A DNA stretch of 64,000 bases from Paenibacillus humicus NBRC 102415 (GTDB taxonomy: Bacteria > Bacillota > Bacilli > Paenibacillales > Paenibacillaceae): positions 58,270-122,269 of the forward strand of contig NZ_BIMD01000012.1 of the NCBI RefSeq assembly GCF_004000905.1, given 5' to 3'. The notes beneath the pieces are model-generated. The model did no database searches. It was not told where the DNA came from and saw nothing but the letters and a program-made list of their open reading frames with translations. Of the stretch, positions 48,486 through 57,818 are shown one piece after another. How positions within the stretch are numbered: position 1 is the first letter of the stretch; each line of letters starts with the position of its first letter. The position numbers and the translations under genes were made by a program.

Positions 48486-49436
48486 TTGGCTGATTTTCAT
48501 CATCTCCAGCACGTCAAGGAGCAATCCCGGTCCAAGAAGACGTTATGGATCACGCTGCTTCTGACCTTGTTCTTCACGATCGTCGAGATCGTCGGCGGCC
48601 TCCTGTCGAACTCGCTCGCCCTGCTGTCCGACTCCGCCCATATGATCTCCGACGTCATCGCCCTGGGGCTCAGCATGACGGCCATCTACATGGCCTCCCG
48701 GCAGCCCGATGCAAGGTTCACGTTCGGCTACCTGCGCTTCGAGATCATCGCATCCTTCCTCAACGGGCTCGCGCTCGGCGTCATCTCGCTCGGCATCTTC
48801 ATCGAGGGCATCCGCCGCTTCCTTCATCCGGAGCCGATCCAGTACGGCCTGATGCTCGCCATCGCTGCCATCGGCCTCGTCGTCAACCTCGTGCTGACGA
48901 TCGTCCTCAGCCGCAGCATGAAGGAAGAGGACAATCTGAACGTGAAGAGCGCCCTCTGGCATTTCTTCGGCGATCTGCTGAGCTCGGTCGGCGTCATCGT
49001 CTCGGCGCTGCTCATCCTGCTGACCGGCAGAGTCTGGTTCGATCCTCTCATCAGTCTCGTCATCGGAGGCATCATCTTCATCGGCGGCGCCCGCATTACG
49101 CGCGAAGCCTATCTCGTGCTGATGGAGTCCGTGCCCCGCGAATTCGATCTGGAGGCGATCCGCGCCTCGATCCGTGAGGTCGAAGGCGTCGAGGATGTGC
49201 ATGAGATGCATCTATGGGCCGTTTCGACCGAGCATTATTCGCTTACGGCGCATGTCTTCGCCAATGAGAACATTCAGCCTTTCTGCATCATCCTCAATAT
49301 CAACGAGACGTTGAAAGAGAAGTACGGCATCTCCCACTCGACAATTCAGATCGAGCATGCCGGCATCAATCCGCACGGGGAATACGGACGGGAATTTTTG
49401 AAAAGCCGCCGTACGCTGGCTGAAAGCCGAGTTTGA
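48486..49436 (+). CDS. Cation diffusion facilitator (zinc exporter type)
   Basis: 316 residues, six helices then a cytosolic ferredoxin-like domain. Helix 2 HMISDVIAL and helix 5 HFFGDLLSS carry the HxxxD metal sites of the Zn-CDF group, and the N-terminus is histidine-containing (FHHLQHVKE). It exports Zn2+ or a similar ion in exchange for protons. The start is TTG at 48486, with AAAGGTCGGG upstream; no ATG fits. The preceding 270 bases are AT-rich and probably hold the promoter. Confidence 0.93.
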   Translation: MADFHHLQHVKEQSRSKKTLWITLLLTLFFTIVEIVGGLLSNSLALLSDSAHMISDVIALGLSMTAIYMASRQPDARFTFGYLRFEIIASFLNGLALGVISLGIFIEGIRRFLHPEPIQYGLMLAIAAIGLVVNLVLTIVLSRSMKEEDNLNVKSALWHFFGDLLSSVGVIVSALLILLTGRVWFDPLISLVIGGIIFIGGARITREAYLVLMESVPREFDLEAIRASIREVEGVEDVHEMHLWAVSTEHYSLTAHVFANENIQPFCIILNINETLKEKYGISHSTIQIEHAGINPHGEYGREFLKSRRTLAESRV

Positions 49437-49508
49437 GCCCAGCGCGAGTCGAGTTGCACACATGCCAGATAGGCATTACTTAGGATTATTGAATAACACC
49501 TTCAATTA

Positions 49509-49533
49509 AGCGCCCTTGTCCGGGCGTTTTTTC
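49509..49533 (+). terminator. Terminator of the CDF gene
   Basis: GCGCCC and GGGCGT pair over a short loop, followed by TTTTTT. Confidence 0.75.
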
Positions 49534-49864
49534 ATGTCCATCTGGCCGCCCACAGCTTCATTTCCTTGATAATCTGATGCAGATCCTCGCCCTTGGGGGT
49601 GAGCGTATATTCTACCGTGACAGGCACGGTCGGATAGACCTTGCGTTCCAGCACGCCCTTCTCCTCCATATGGCGAAGGGTGCTCGTAAGCGCCCGGGGG
49701 CTGACGGCCGGAATCAGGCGCTGCAGCTCGCCGAAGCGGCGGGTGCCGCAGAACAGCTCCCGCAGGACGAGGAAGGCCCATTTGCCGCCGATGACATCCA
49801 GCGTTTTTTCGATGTTGCAATCGATCGTGTCGGGGTTTTTGGGAATGTAGTTGCTGCTTGCCAT
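49532..49864 (-). CDS. HxlR-family transcriptional regulator
   Basis: A 110-residue winged helix-turn-helix protein. DVIGGKWAFLVLRELFCGTR, RFGELQRLIPAVSPRALTST and the wing LERKVYPTVPVTVEYTLTPK are typical. HxlR regulators respond to aldehydes, quinones or disulfide stress. It is divergent from the aldo-keto reductase over 154 bases and very probably controls it. AAAAGGAG precedes the ATG. The single cysteine in GCT-like position is C15, with another in LFCGTR; both could sense redox state. Confidence 0.92.
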   Translation of the reverse strand: MASSNYIPKNPDTIDCNIEKTLDVIGGKWAFLVLRELFCGTRRFGELQRLIPAVSPRALTSTLRHMEEKGVLERKVYPTVPVTVEYTLTPKGEDLHQIIKEMKLWAARWT

Positions 49865-50018
49865 GGAAAAATCTCCTTTTTGAAAGCTAGTAAACCTCAG
49901 TATAGTAGATATCCTTCATATAATAAAGTGAGGATATTTTCACTACTTTCCCTGAGATAGAAACGTGCGTACAATTAGCCGTGTCAGGGCAAGCATTTGA
50001 TTATAGGAGGTATTCTCT

Positions 50019-50963
50019 ATGGATTATCGCAGGCTCGGAAGCACCGGCGCCAAGGTGAGCGAGATCAGCCTCGGCAGCTGGCTGACCTACGGCGGCTACG
50101 TGGAGCGCGAGAACGCGGTGAAGGCCATTCATGCCGCTTACGATTTGGGAATCAACTTTTTTGATACGGCCAACGTGTACGAAAGAGGAGCGGCCGAAAC
50201 GCTCGTCGGCGAAACGATCAAAGCGTTCCCCCGCCACTCCTACCTGCTCGCGACGAAGGCATTCTGGCCGATGGGCGATCTGCCCAACGACCGGGGCCTC
50301 TCGCGCAAGCATCTGACGGATCAGTTCCATGCGAGCCTGAAGCGCCTCGACGTCGATTACGTGGACATCATGTACTGCCACCGCCACGATCCGGAGACGC
50401 CTCTCTATGAAACGCTGCGCACGCTGGACGATCTCGTCCGCGCAGGCAAGGTGCTGTACGTCGGAGTCAGCGAGTGGACCGCCTCCCAGATCGCGGAAGC
50501 GCATGCCATCGCCGACCGCTACCTGCTGGACCGCATCGTCGTCAACCAGCCGCAGTACAACATGTTCAACCGCTACATCGAGCCGGAGATCATTCCGTAC
50601 AGCGAGCGCAGCGGAGTGGGACAAGTCGTCTTCTCGCCGCTCGCCCAAGGCCTGTTGACGGGCAAGTACACTTCCGTGGACAACATCCCGGCCGACAGCC
50701 GCGCCGCCAAGCTCGAGTGGATGAAAAACGGCATTACGGAAGAGAAGATCGCCAAAGTCCAAGAGCTCGGCGCGATTGCTTCCGACCTGGACCTGACCGT
50801 CGGCCAGCTGGCGCTCGCCTGGATTTTGCGCCAGCCGAACGTAGCCAGCGCCCTCGTCGGCGCGAGCCGTCCGGAGCAGGTCGTCGAGAACGCCAAGGCT
50901 TCCGGCGTCAAGCTGACGCAGGAAATCGTCGACAAGATCGAAACCATTCTCGAAGGAAAGTAA
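50019..50963 (+). CDS. Aldo/keto reductase (potassium-channel beta-subunit type)
   Basis: A 314-residue NADPH-dependent TIM barrel. The catalytic tetrad is seen as FDTANVYERG (Asp and Tyr, about 48-57), ATKAFWP (Lys), and YCHRHD (His). DPETPLYETLRTLDDLVRAG and YVGVSEWTASQI fit the KCNAB/YghZ-like group. It reduces aldehydes such as methylglyoxal. TAGGAGG lies upstream. The divergent HxlR gene suggests aldehyde-responsive control. Confidence 0.95.
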   Translation: MDYRRLGSTGAKVSEISLGSWLTYGGYVERENAVKAIHAAYDLGINFFDTANVYERGAAETLVGETIKAFPRHSYLLATKAFWPMGDLPNDRGLSRKHLTDQFHASLKRLDVDYVDIMYCHRHDPETPLYETLRTLDDLVRAGKVLYVGVSEWTASQIAEAHAIADRYLLDRIVVNQPQYNMFNRYIEPEIIPYSERSGVGQVVFSPLAQGLLTGKYTSVDNIPADSRAAKLEWMKNGITEEKIAKVQELGAIASDLDLTVGQLALAWILRQPNVASALVGASRPEQVVENAKASGVKLTQEIVDKIETILEGK

Positions 50964-50980
50964 CGGCTTCCCATTCGATC

Positions 50981-51028
50981 AAAAGAGTCCGGGCATCTGG
51001 GTATCCAGACCGCTCGGACTCTTTTTTA
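50981..51028 (+). terminator. Terminator of the aldo/keto reductase gene
   Basis: AAAAGAGTCCG pairs with CGGACTCTTTT, enclosing a further inner hairpin; six T residues follow. Confidence 0.85.
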
Positions 51029-51044
51029 GTTGCCGCCTCGCCGC

Positions 51045-52055
51045 CTATTGATCCGCGACCTCGATCGTACTCTCCCCATCGTCCTCCGCCATAGCATCCA
51101 TCAGCAGGATCGTCCAGCTCTTCGTTCCCGCCTCATAACGGATATCCTTGACTGCGGGAACAGACAGAGGCGGGTCCAGGCGGCGCTCCAACGCTCGCGC
51201 CACAGCCTGCTCGGGAAGCAGGAAAGCCCCGGACGGCCGGTCCGTTTCAATGGCCTGGACGTCCTCTGCCTTGCCCTGAGCCGGATAAGATTCATCGATT
51301 CCTCCGCTCACGAAAGCCTCCACCAATTGGCCCGGCCTCAGACTTTTGCCCGTATGGATGAGCAAGGCTTCCGCCCTGCCGCTTGACGGCGCTCCGTTAT
51401 AGGCGGTGAGGAGATAGCGGCCCCCGACCTTCCGAACGACGTAACCGGTGAACAGTGTGCTGTCTTTCCGGCTGCTGAAGCCCCAGTCCAAGCCCTTGAC
51501 CCTTGCCGTCCGCTCCCGGCGAGGAGAAGCATCGTCATCGAACAGAATGACCGCCCACTGTCCGGAGGCTTGGTCAAGCCGGGTTTCCTTGATGACGGGC
51601 ACCCGAAGGCCGGCATGCCGGGCAAGAGCCTCCGCGACGGCGCTGCTCTCCGGCCTGGCGGATCCGGCCGTGGCAGAGCTATCCAGCAGCCTTGCCGACT
51701 TGGCTTGTCCCATGCCCGGATAGCTCGTCCGAATATCCCCTTCCAGTTCCACCGCTACACGGCCGCCCAAAGGAACATCTCCCTTGAACCGAATCCATAG
51801 GGCCTCGGTTCCCCGGCCTTGGCCGGAGCTGTAGGAGGTAAGCAGGAATCGGTTCTTGTCCCGCTTGACGACGTATCCGCTGATCTCGTTCTTCCCCTCG
51901 GGTACAGGAGGTCCGCTGTTGGCCTGGTCGGAGCATCCCGACAAAACGAGCGCCAGCAGGAGCAGCAGCGCCAAGCTTAGCCGGAAGAGCGGAGCCCTCG
52001 CGGCTGCGGCCCCGCTTGATCTGCCGAGTCGTCGTTTGTTCGAGACTTGAATCAT
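51045..52055 (-). CDS. Lipoprotein with duplicated DUF3221 domain
   Basis: 336 residues. The lipobox LVLSGC places the lipidated cysteine near residue 41, after a helix. Two copies of the YobA/DUF3221-like OB-fold follow: SGYVVKRDKNRFLLTSYSSG through YPGMGQAKSARLLD, and TGYVVRKVGGRYLLTAYNGA through YPAQGKAEDVQAIE. Linker segments after each copy are also related (Ala-rich helix, then a strand ending in ILFDDD or ILLMDA). Such proteins sit on the outer face of the membrane; their role is unknown. Confidence 0.85.
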   Translation of the reverse strand: MIQVSNKRRLGRSSGAAAARAPLFRLSLALLLLLALVLSGCSDQANSGPPVPEGKNEISGYVVKRDKNRFLLTSYSSGQGRGTEALWIRFKGDVPLGGRVAVELEGDIRTSYPGMGQAKSARLLDSSATAGSARPESSAVAEALARHAGLRVPVIKETRLDQASGQWAVILFDDDASPRRERTARVKGLDWGFSSRKDSTLFTGYVVRKVGGRYLLTAYNGAPSSGRAEALLIHTGKSLRPGQLVEAFVSGGIDESYPAQGKAEDVQAIETDRPSGAFLLPEQAVARALERRLDPPLSVPAVKDIRYEAGTKSWTILLMDAMAEDDGESTIEVADQ

Positions 52056-52150
52056 CCCCGCCGCCCCCCGTTCTCCATCGTCTTTCTTTCCCGACGGGCT
52101 TCGTCTTCAACATGTTTCCAGGTTCCCGCTTTTCTCAGAGGCTTCGCTTT

Positions 52151-52930
52151 TCAACCCAAGGCGATTCTCAGCAGCCTCGTCTTCGTTACCATGCCCGCGC
52201 TCTCCAAGGTCCGCTTGGAAGCCTCGTTGCCGTACCCGCAGCCGCAGACCGGCGTAAGGCCGCGCTCCGCGCACCATTGCCTCAGCCGCAGGATGAGGCT
52301 CCGTCCAGCGCCCTGATTGCGGCACGATTCGTTCACGAACATCCCGATGCTCGCTGTCCCTTCGAACAGCCTCGACTTCTCCAGCACCCCGATTCCGAGC
52401 AGCAGGTCTCCCCTGAAAAGGACGAACAGCTCGCCGCTGGCGATCCGCTGCTCGTACTGGTCCAGAAACTCGCCGCACACGCTCCCGATCTTCTCCGCAT
52501 CCCCGAGCTCGGCCGGACGGAAATGAGCTTCCGATGAAGCCGGCGCCGGAACGGCGTGCCACGGGATGCCTTCCTGAAACATATAGGCCTGCTTCCGGAT
52601 GGGGAAGCCCCTGTCGAGCGCCAGACTGAGGAACAGCTCGTCGCAGGTCGGGAGCAGCAGCGAATGGATCGAATGAACCTCCATCACTTGTCCGAACAGC
52701 TCCTGAGAGTGCTTCAGCCAAGGAGGGCGGATGTGAAATTGCGTCAGCAGCGCTTCGCCATGGATGGCATAATAGCCGGCCCATTCGGTACCGGATCGGA
52801 ACGAATAGAAGACGGATTCCGTAATGTGCTCCTCCAGGAAGGAATCGAACGGCGCCGCCAAGCTCTTCAAATATTCGTCCATCAGAGCACCGATCTCATC
52901 CATGGCGCAGGCCTTGGCGGTCGGGATCAA
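52151..52930 (-). CDS. GNAT family acetyltransferase
   Basis: About 259 residues. Only the C-terminal part (about 130-258) is a classical GNAT domain, with FVNESCRNQGAGRSLILRLR as acetyl-CoA loop; the first 125 residues (EYLKSLAAPFDSFLEEHITE) form a separate family-specific helical domain. A TTG at 52930 overlaps the phosphatase stop (TTGA) and has GGAG upstream; ATG 52903 is the alternative. It is coupled to the phosphatase gene. Substrate unknown. Confidence 0.8.
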   Translation of the reverse strand: MIPTAKACAMDEIGALMDEYLKSLAAPFDSFLEEHITESVFYSFRSGTEWAGYYAIHGEALLTQFHIRPPWLKHSQELFGQVMEVHSIHSLLLPTCDELFLSLALDRGFPIRKQAYMFQEGIPWHAVPAPASSEAHFRPAELGDAEKIGSVCGEFLDQYEQRIASGELFVLFRGDLLLGIGVLEKSRLFEGTASIGMFVNESCRNQGAGRSLILRLRQWCAERGLTPVCGCGYGNEASKRTLESAGMVTKTRLLRIALG

Positions 52931-53703
52931 CACGCGGCCGGCTCCAGATACCGATCCCTCAGCTGCTTCAGCTGCGGCTCCGTCAAGCCGATTCCATCCC
53001 TCAGATAGGCTTCCGCCGTCCCGTGGACGCGGCGGATTTCGTCGAATGCGGCCTGAATATATTCCTCTCTCACGGCCAGAACCGTACGCACCAGCTCCAG
53101 ATGAGACTCGTCGTTCAAAAAAGCGGAGGCTTGGCGAAGAATGGCTTCGTTGGCTTCCCGGCGGTTTTCCCCGGTACGCATATAGTCCGCCGCAATCGCA
53201 GCCTCCGGTACGCCAAGCGCCAGCAGCACGACCGCCGCGGCGAAGCCGGTTCGATCCTTGCCGAGCGTGCAGTTCCACAGAACGGGACGTCCCTCCGCTT
53301 GCAGCAGCACCTGCATCAGCCCGCGATAAGCCGCCAGAGCTTGGCTGTCGGTCACGAACCTGCGGTAAATTTCCAGGATCGGATTGCCCTTGCCGCCTTC
53401 ATCCTTCCACTGCTGCAATAAACGGGGCATCTCGCTCAGGCTGAATTCTCCCCCGATGACGGGCAGCGAGACGAGCCGCACACCCTTCAGCTCCGGATTA
53501 GGCTTGGAAGAGCTCTTCTCCTCGGTGCGCAGATCGCAGACGGCCGCCAAGCCGAGCGATTCCACATAAGCGGCCTCCGCCGCCGTCAAGCCGTGCAGCT
53601 CGCCCGAACGGAACAGAACGCCTTCCTTCACCTGCCTTCCATCCGCCGATATGAACCCGCCGAGCTCTCTCATGTTCAAGCGGGCCTCCAGCTGTTTCTT
53701 CAT
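52927..53703 (-). CDS. Tyrosine-protein phosphatase (Y_phosphatase3 type)
   Basis: About 258 residues. The signature NCTLGKDRTG holds the catalytic cysteine and arginine (CX5R), though the usual histidine before the cysteine is asparagine here. NMRELGGF near the start and FRSGELHGLTAAE are the expected upstream motifs. Such enzymes remove phosphate from tyrosine or phosphoinositides. ATG 53703 is used because GGGAGTGA is upstream. Coupled to the GNAT gene. Confidence 0.9.
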   Translation of the reverse strand: MKKQLEARLNMRELGGFISADGRQVKEGVLFRSGELHGLTAAEAAYVESLGLAAVCDLRTEEKSSSKPNPELKGVRLVSLPVIGGEFSLSEMPRLLQQWKDEGGKGNPILEIYRRFVTDSQALAAYRGLMQVLLQAEGRPVLWNCTLGKDRTGFAAAVVLLALGVPEAAIAADYMRTGENRREANEAILRQASAFLNDESHLELVRTVLAVREEYIQAAFDEIRRVHGTAEAYLRDGIGLTEPQLKQLRDRYLEPAAC

Positions 53704-53854
53704 GGATTTCACTCCCCTATTCATCCGCTCTGGAAAACGCAAGTCGAAAAGCTGGCGGCTGCCAGGGTCTCATCCTGCAAAAGCCGCCTGGTTGCGGCAT
53801 CGGCCGCCACAAGCCCGATTGGCTTGGCCAAGTCATACAAAGTAACTCTAAGTA

Positions 53855-55057
53855 TTACGCAATCGGTTTAGACGGATTTTGACCCAGCACCTTGATGCTC
53901 AAGAACAAGCCGAGCACGATAGCTGCGGCAGAGAAGATGAGACAGACCGCTTGAAGACCGAGTCCATCCGCAAGCCCTCCGACCGCAAGAGTGAGGCCGA
54001 TCTGAAGCGCACCTTGCGCGGCGTCGGCAAGGCTGGCTACACGGCCTATCTTGTCGGCAGGAACCTGCTTCTGAAACCAGGTGGCGTAGCCGGCTCCGGC
54101 ATAGGACATGAAAAACCCGAGCAGGACAAAGGCTGCTGCAGCCAGGAAGAACGTATGCGACAAATAGAAAAGAAAGTAAAAGATGCACGTCAGAAGCGTC
54201 GCCGGACCGAGATACCAGCGCCAGGAGATCCGCTTTGCGAGCAGGGCTGCCGTAAAGGAGCCCGCCAGCGCTCCGATGCCCGTCACGCTGACGATGAACC
54301 CGTATTGCTCCGTGGAGAGCTTGAGATGCTGCTTGATATACGTCAATTCTTGGGAGTCGATCGAGTAGCCGATGATGACGGCGCTTTGGAACAGCAGATA
54401 GATGGCCAGGAAGGACGGCGCGGTCAGGACGAAGCTGCGCACGGCGCCCCAATCGGCTCGAAGCATGCGCAGCGTGACGGGCTCCCGGGCCGTCCCTTCA
54501 AGCCGGGGAACCGCGGGCAGCAGGGAGATCATCAAGGCGCAGACGAAGAAGGTGGCGGCGTTGAAATAGATGCTGAAGTCCGTGCCGAAACGGTAGATGA
54601 GCAGCCCCGATAGGGCAGGCCCGAGCAGGAAGGCGCCCGAGCTGCTCATGCCGAGAATGGAGTTGAACCGCTGGCGGTCTTCCGCCGGGATGAGCTTCGT
54701 GATGTAGACCGACTGGCTTGGGCCGAAGAACGAGCCGGCCAGGCTGATGAGGAAAAGGAGCCCGAAGATGAGCCATACCGAGGAGGCGAACGGAATAAAA
54801 AGCATGAGCGTGCCGCGCACGACGTCGGTCAAAACCATGAGCTTGCGCACATCGGTGCGGTCGACGATGCTGCCCGACCAGAAATTGGTCAGCAGAAGCG
54901 CGATCGGCCGGATGACGAACAGTCCCGCCATAGCGGCAGCGGAGCCGTCCGTCAGCTCCAGCAGGGCGATGTTGATGGCGACGAAATAAATCCAGTTGCC
55001 GAGATGCGAAAACCCCAACCCGCCGACGAGAAGGGCTGCATGCTTCCAGGATTTCAA
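53855..55057 (-). CDS. MFS transporter (MFS_3 type)
   Basis: 400 residues, twelve helices. WSGSIVDRTDVRKLMVLTD is motif A; SVYITKLIPAEDRQRFNSIL is typical of macrolide- or enterobactin-type exporters. It starts at a TTG (55057) with GAGGAGG 10 bases upstream. Substrate unknown. The HAD hydrolase gene lies 94 bases upstream on the same strand. Confidence 0.9.
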   Translation of the reverse strand: MKSWKHAALLVGGLGFSHLGNWIYFVAINIALLELTDGSAAAMAGLFVIRPIALLLTNFWSGSIVDRTDVRKLMVLTDVVRGTLMLFIPFASSVWLIFGLLFLISLAGSFFGPSQSVYITKLIPAEDRQRFNSILGMSSSGAFLLGPALSGLLIYRFGTDFSIYFNAATFFVCALMISLLPAVPRLEGTAREPVTLRMLRADWGAVRSFVLTAPSFLAIYLLFQSAVIIGYSIDSQELTYIKQHLKLSTEQYGFIVSVTGIGALAGSFTAALLAKRISWRWYLGPATLLTCIFYFLFYLSHTFFLAAAAFVLLGFFMSYAGAGYATWFQKQVPADKIGRVASLADAAQGALQIGLTLAVGGLADGLGLQAVCLIFSAAAIVLGLFLSIKVLGQNPSKPIA

Positions 55058-55150
55058 GGCTGTCTATCCTCCTCGTGGAAAAGAAACCGTTTTCTTCAAT
55101 CTATCACGGATTCCATGTTCCACAATAAGGAAAATGTGACAGCTTCGGCA

Positions 55151-55921
55151 CTATGGCAGCAGCCGAATATCCTCGCAGGAGGCCGCGACGACGTCGGCAT
55201 CCGGCAGCTGAAGGGCCGCCTCGCCCGCAGCCAGTCCGATCGCAGCCGCCGCTCCGGCCGCCTTGGCCATGAGCATATCCCCGTTGGAGTCGCCGATGAT
55301 GACGACCTTGGAGATGTCCAGTCCCATCCGGCGGCAGGCGAGCTCCGCCATGTCGGGATAGGGCTTGCCGCGTTCGACAAGGTCGGTGCCGATGATTTCG
55401 CCGAAGTGTCCGTCGAGGCCGAGCCAGGAAAGATGCTTGACCGCCGCGATCGTTTCGTCCGCCGTCACGACAGCCATCGGGATGCCTGCAGCGCGGCAGG
55501 CATCGAGCAGCTCCGTTACGCCTGGCAGGGCTAGAGCGGCACGCTCCCGGTCGAGCTCCCGATCGGCATGCTGCCAGCTCTCGTGCACCGCCACCCGGGC
55601 ATCGGCCCAGGACAGGCCGCGCCGGTAGCCGCATGCGCTCAGCAGCGCCAGCAGCTCATGCAGCGTTCCCATCGACAGGGGGCCGCTGCGGTCGTAGCTC
55701 TCGGCTTTGCCGTCCTTCGAGAACGAGATTCCCCACTCGTTGCCCAGTTCTTCCAGAGAGAGAGGCTCAAGCCCCCGCTCCTCGAGCTTGTCGCTGAAAT
55801 GCTGCTTCATATGGCGCGCCCAAGCTCCCCAGGTATGGACGAAATCAAGGAGCGTTCCGTCCTTGTCGAACAAAATGGCTTCCGCTTCGAATATGCGGCC
55901 TGCTGCGAGAATTTGCGGCAT
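55151..55921 (-). CDS. HAD-superfamily hydrolase
   Basis: 256 residues. The nucleophile motif FDKDGTLLDF (about 18-27), motif II VVTADETI (with Thr), the lysine of motif III in ERGKPYPD, and motif IV VIIGDSNGDM are all present, with a helical cap between. It resembles phosphoglycolate-phosphatase-like enzymes but motif I has Lys after the first Asp, usual in this family. The start at 55921 follows GGGAGAGG. Substrate unknown. Confidence 0.92.
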   Translation of the reverse strand: MPQILAAGRIFEAEAILFDKDGTLLDFVHTWGAWARHMKQHFSDKLEERGLEPLSLEELGNEWGISFSKDGKAESYDRSGPLSMGTLHELLALLSACGYRRGLSWADARVAVHESWQHADRELDRERAALALPGVTELLDACRAAGIPMAVVTADETIAAVKHLSWLGLDGHFGEIIGTDLVERGKPYPDMAELACRRMGLDISKVVIIGDSNGDMLMAKAAGAAAAIGLAAGEAALQLPDADVVAASCEDIRLLP

Positions 55922-56168
55922 ATGGCTTGTCCTCTCCCTTGTCGCGCTTCCCGTCCGTTGTGCGGAGCGCTCTTTTTTTTCCACTATATAGGATCGGCAT
56001 AGCACTTGCATAGCCATGCGGAAGGCCGGCAAGGCGGCTTTCCGCGCTTGTCTCTGGCTATTAGGCCGCAATGCCCCCTACTTTCAGAGACAACCTCCTC
56101 AAGCGTCGTCTGTGCGGCCCATGCCATCCGCTGCTGTTCATGGCAATCCAGGACGCTTCGCCGCAAGC

Positions 56169-56213
56169 GGCAAAAAACCGCCCCGGCCCCTTAGGGCCGA
56201 ATGCGGCTTGATT
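56169..56213 (-). terminator. Terminator of the MoxR-PLD operon
   Basis: CCGC...CGGCCC pairs with GGGCCGGGGCGG around TAAG on the minus strand; six T residues follow. Confidence 0.85.
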
Positions 56214-56215
56214 TG

Positions 56216-57742
56216 TCAAAATGTCGTAAAGCCAAGCAAATCCTGCACTCGGTAAAGCACGCGCTTGATCCAGACCGTGTCATTCTCGTACTGGCCATAT
56301 TCGGCCGTATACGGCGCATCCTCATTGGACCAGAGCCGCTGAAAATATGCCTCCGCCTCCATCGCCGCACGGCTTCCGGAAGGGGCCGTTATTCTCAGAT
56401 TCGATTCCAGGTTCAGATCGTCGAGGTTGCGGGCCGTGAAGTTGGCGGAGCCGTTGTGGATGACCGAGCCTTCCGGACCTGCGATGAGCATCGCCTTGAC
56501 ATGATACTGCTCCTTGTCCGTGTTGTACCAGCGGATCTGGATGTTCCCGTCCGACTTGTTAGCAAGCTCCTGCGCCACGGGACGGTTCGGGATGCCGATC
56601 TTGCTGTTGCCGAAGGCGACTTCGTTGGGGTCCAGGATCAGCCGGATTTCGGCGCCCCGCCCGGACGCATCGAGGAGAGCCCGCACGACGCTGCGGTCGG
56701 CCAGATAGAACATGCCCATCCAGACGGTGTCGCCGGCGCCGGCCTCCTTCAGATCGGCAAGCACATGCTTGCGGATCTTGCCCTCGGTCAGCAGCTGCAC
56801 GCCGACCGTTCCTTGCGCGGCCGATTCGGCTGCCGCGGGCGGAGGAGCATCAGGCAGCCGGATGCCTGCCCTGGACAGATCGAGAGCCGCCTGCTCGGTG
56901 CGCAGCGCTTCTCCGATCAGCCCGCTGCTTCCGCTTACGGCATACCCGCTGTTGGAATTATAGAAGCTGGAATCATGGGCGTTGGCGCTTGCAAGAACGA
57001 GCTCTTTCTCCGTAATGAGCACCTTGCGGTGGTTGGCCTTGGCGTTGACGAGCTTCAAGTAGGAGCGCAGCGTCATGTCCGGCGCCTCGCTCGCCATCTT
57101 GTTCGGAAGCCAGCCCTTGCCGTGCTGCCCGAACCAGCCTGCCGTCATCCTCCAGGCGGCGGTGTAGAGCGGATTGGAATCCCGCAGCGGGTTGACGTTC
57201 GTAATCGACACCTGGATGCCCGCGCGCTTCAGTAGCTCCAGCTCCGGATCGTCATGGGAGCCGTAGGAGGTGTTGACATCGTCGGTAATGACGACCGCCG
57301 CAAGCTCGGGGTACCGCTTCTTCTGCTGTATCAGCTTGTCCGTCATCTTGCGGCTGAGCGGCGGGTAGGACTGTCCCTTGTTGGCATAACCGTTGTACAG
57401 GAACATATCGAGAACGATGAACTGCCTTGCGTTGCCGATCGCCTGGAACATGCGCTCGAAAATCTGCTGCTCCACCTGCTGCCCGCCGCTGGCGTCCCGA
57501 TGCGTAAGGTCGGTGAGCAGCTCCAGGCTGCCGTCCGGAACGTAATGGACCGTTCCCTCGAAGGATACTCCGGGAGGAAGCGGCTTATGGGTCTGATAAA
57601 CGACAACGACGCCGTACAGAATCAGCAGGGCAAGGACGGCCAGCAGCCAGGGCCTGCGGTAAAAAGGCCTCGAATGCCGGCCGGACCGGCCTTGGCTCCG
57701 GCCAGGAGAGTCGGAATGCGATGGGATCGAAGCTCGTTTCAT
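56216..57742 (-). CDS. Phospholipase D-like membrane protein
   Basis: 508 residues. A cytosolic basic tail (1-32) and one helix (about 33-52) precede two PLD domains. Domain 1 shows ANHRKVLITEKELVLASAN and domain 2 YHVKAMLIAGPEGSVIHNGSANFT, each with His and Lys of HKD; the usual Asp is not clear in either copy, so both motifs are of the degenerate HxK-x-N type common in this subgroup. It may be a phosphatidyltransferase or hydrolase. TAGGAGAG precedes the ATG. Probably the last gene of the MoxR operon. Confidence 0.85.
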   Translation of the reverse strand: MKRASIPSHSDSPGRSQGRSGRHSRPFYRRPWLLAVLALLILYGVVVVYQTHKPLPPGVSFEGTVHYVPDGSLELLTDLTHRDASGGQQVEQQIFERMFQAIGNARQFIVLDMFLYNGYANKGQSYPPLSRKMTDKLIQQKKRYPELAAVVITDDVNTSYGSHDDPELELLKRAGIQVSITNVNPLRDSNPLYTAAWRMTAGWFGQHGKGWLPNKMASEAPDMTLRSYLKLVNAKANHRKVLITEKELVLASANAHDSSFYNSNSGYAVSGSSGLIGEALRTEQAALDLSRAGIRLPDAPPPAAAESAAQGTVGVQLLTEGKIRKHVLADLKEAGAGDTVWMGMFYLADRSVVRALLDASGRGAEIRLILDPNEVAFGNSKIGIPNRPVAQELANKSDGNIQIRWYNTDKEQYHVKAMLIAGPEGSVIHNGSANFTARNLDDLNLESNLRITAPSGSRAAMEAEAYFQRLWSNEDAPYTAEYGQYENDTVWIKRVLYRVQDLLGFTTF

Positions 57743-57818
57743 GGATGGTTTCTCTCCTAACAGGGGTCTCCCCTTGTGTACCGCCCTTGGCTGCTTTTTG
57801 AAACAGGCTTCTCGGCTC

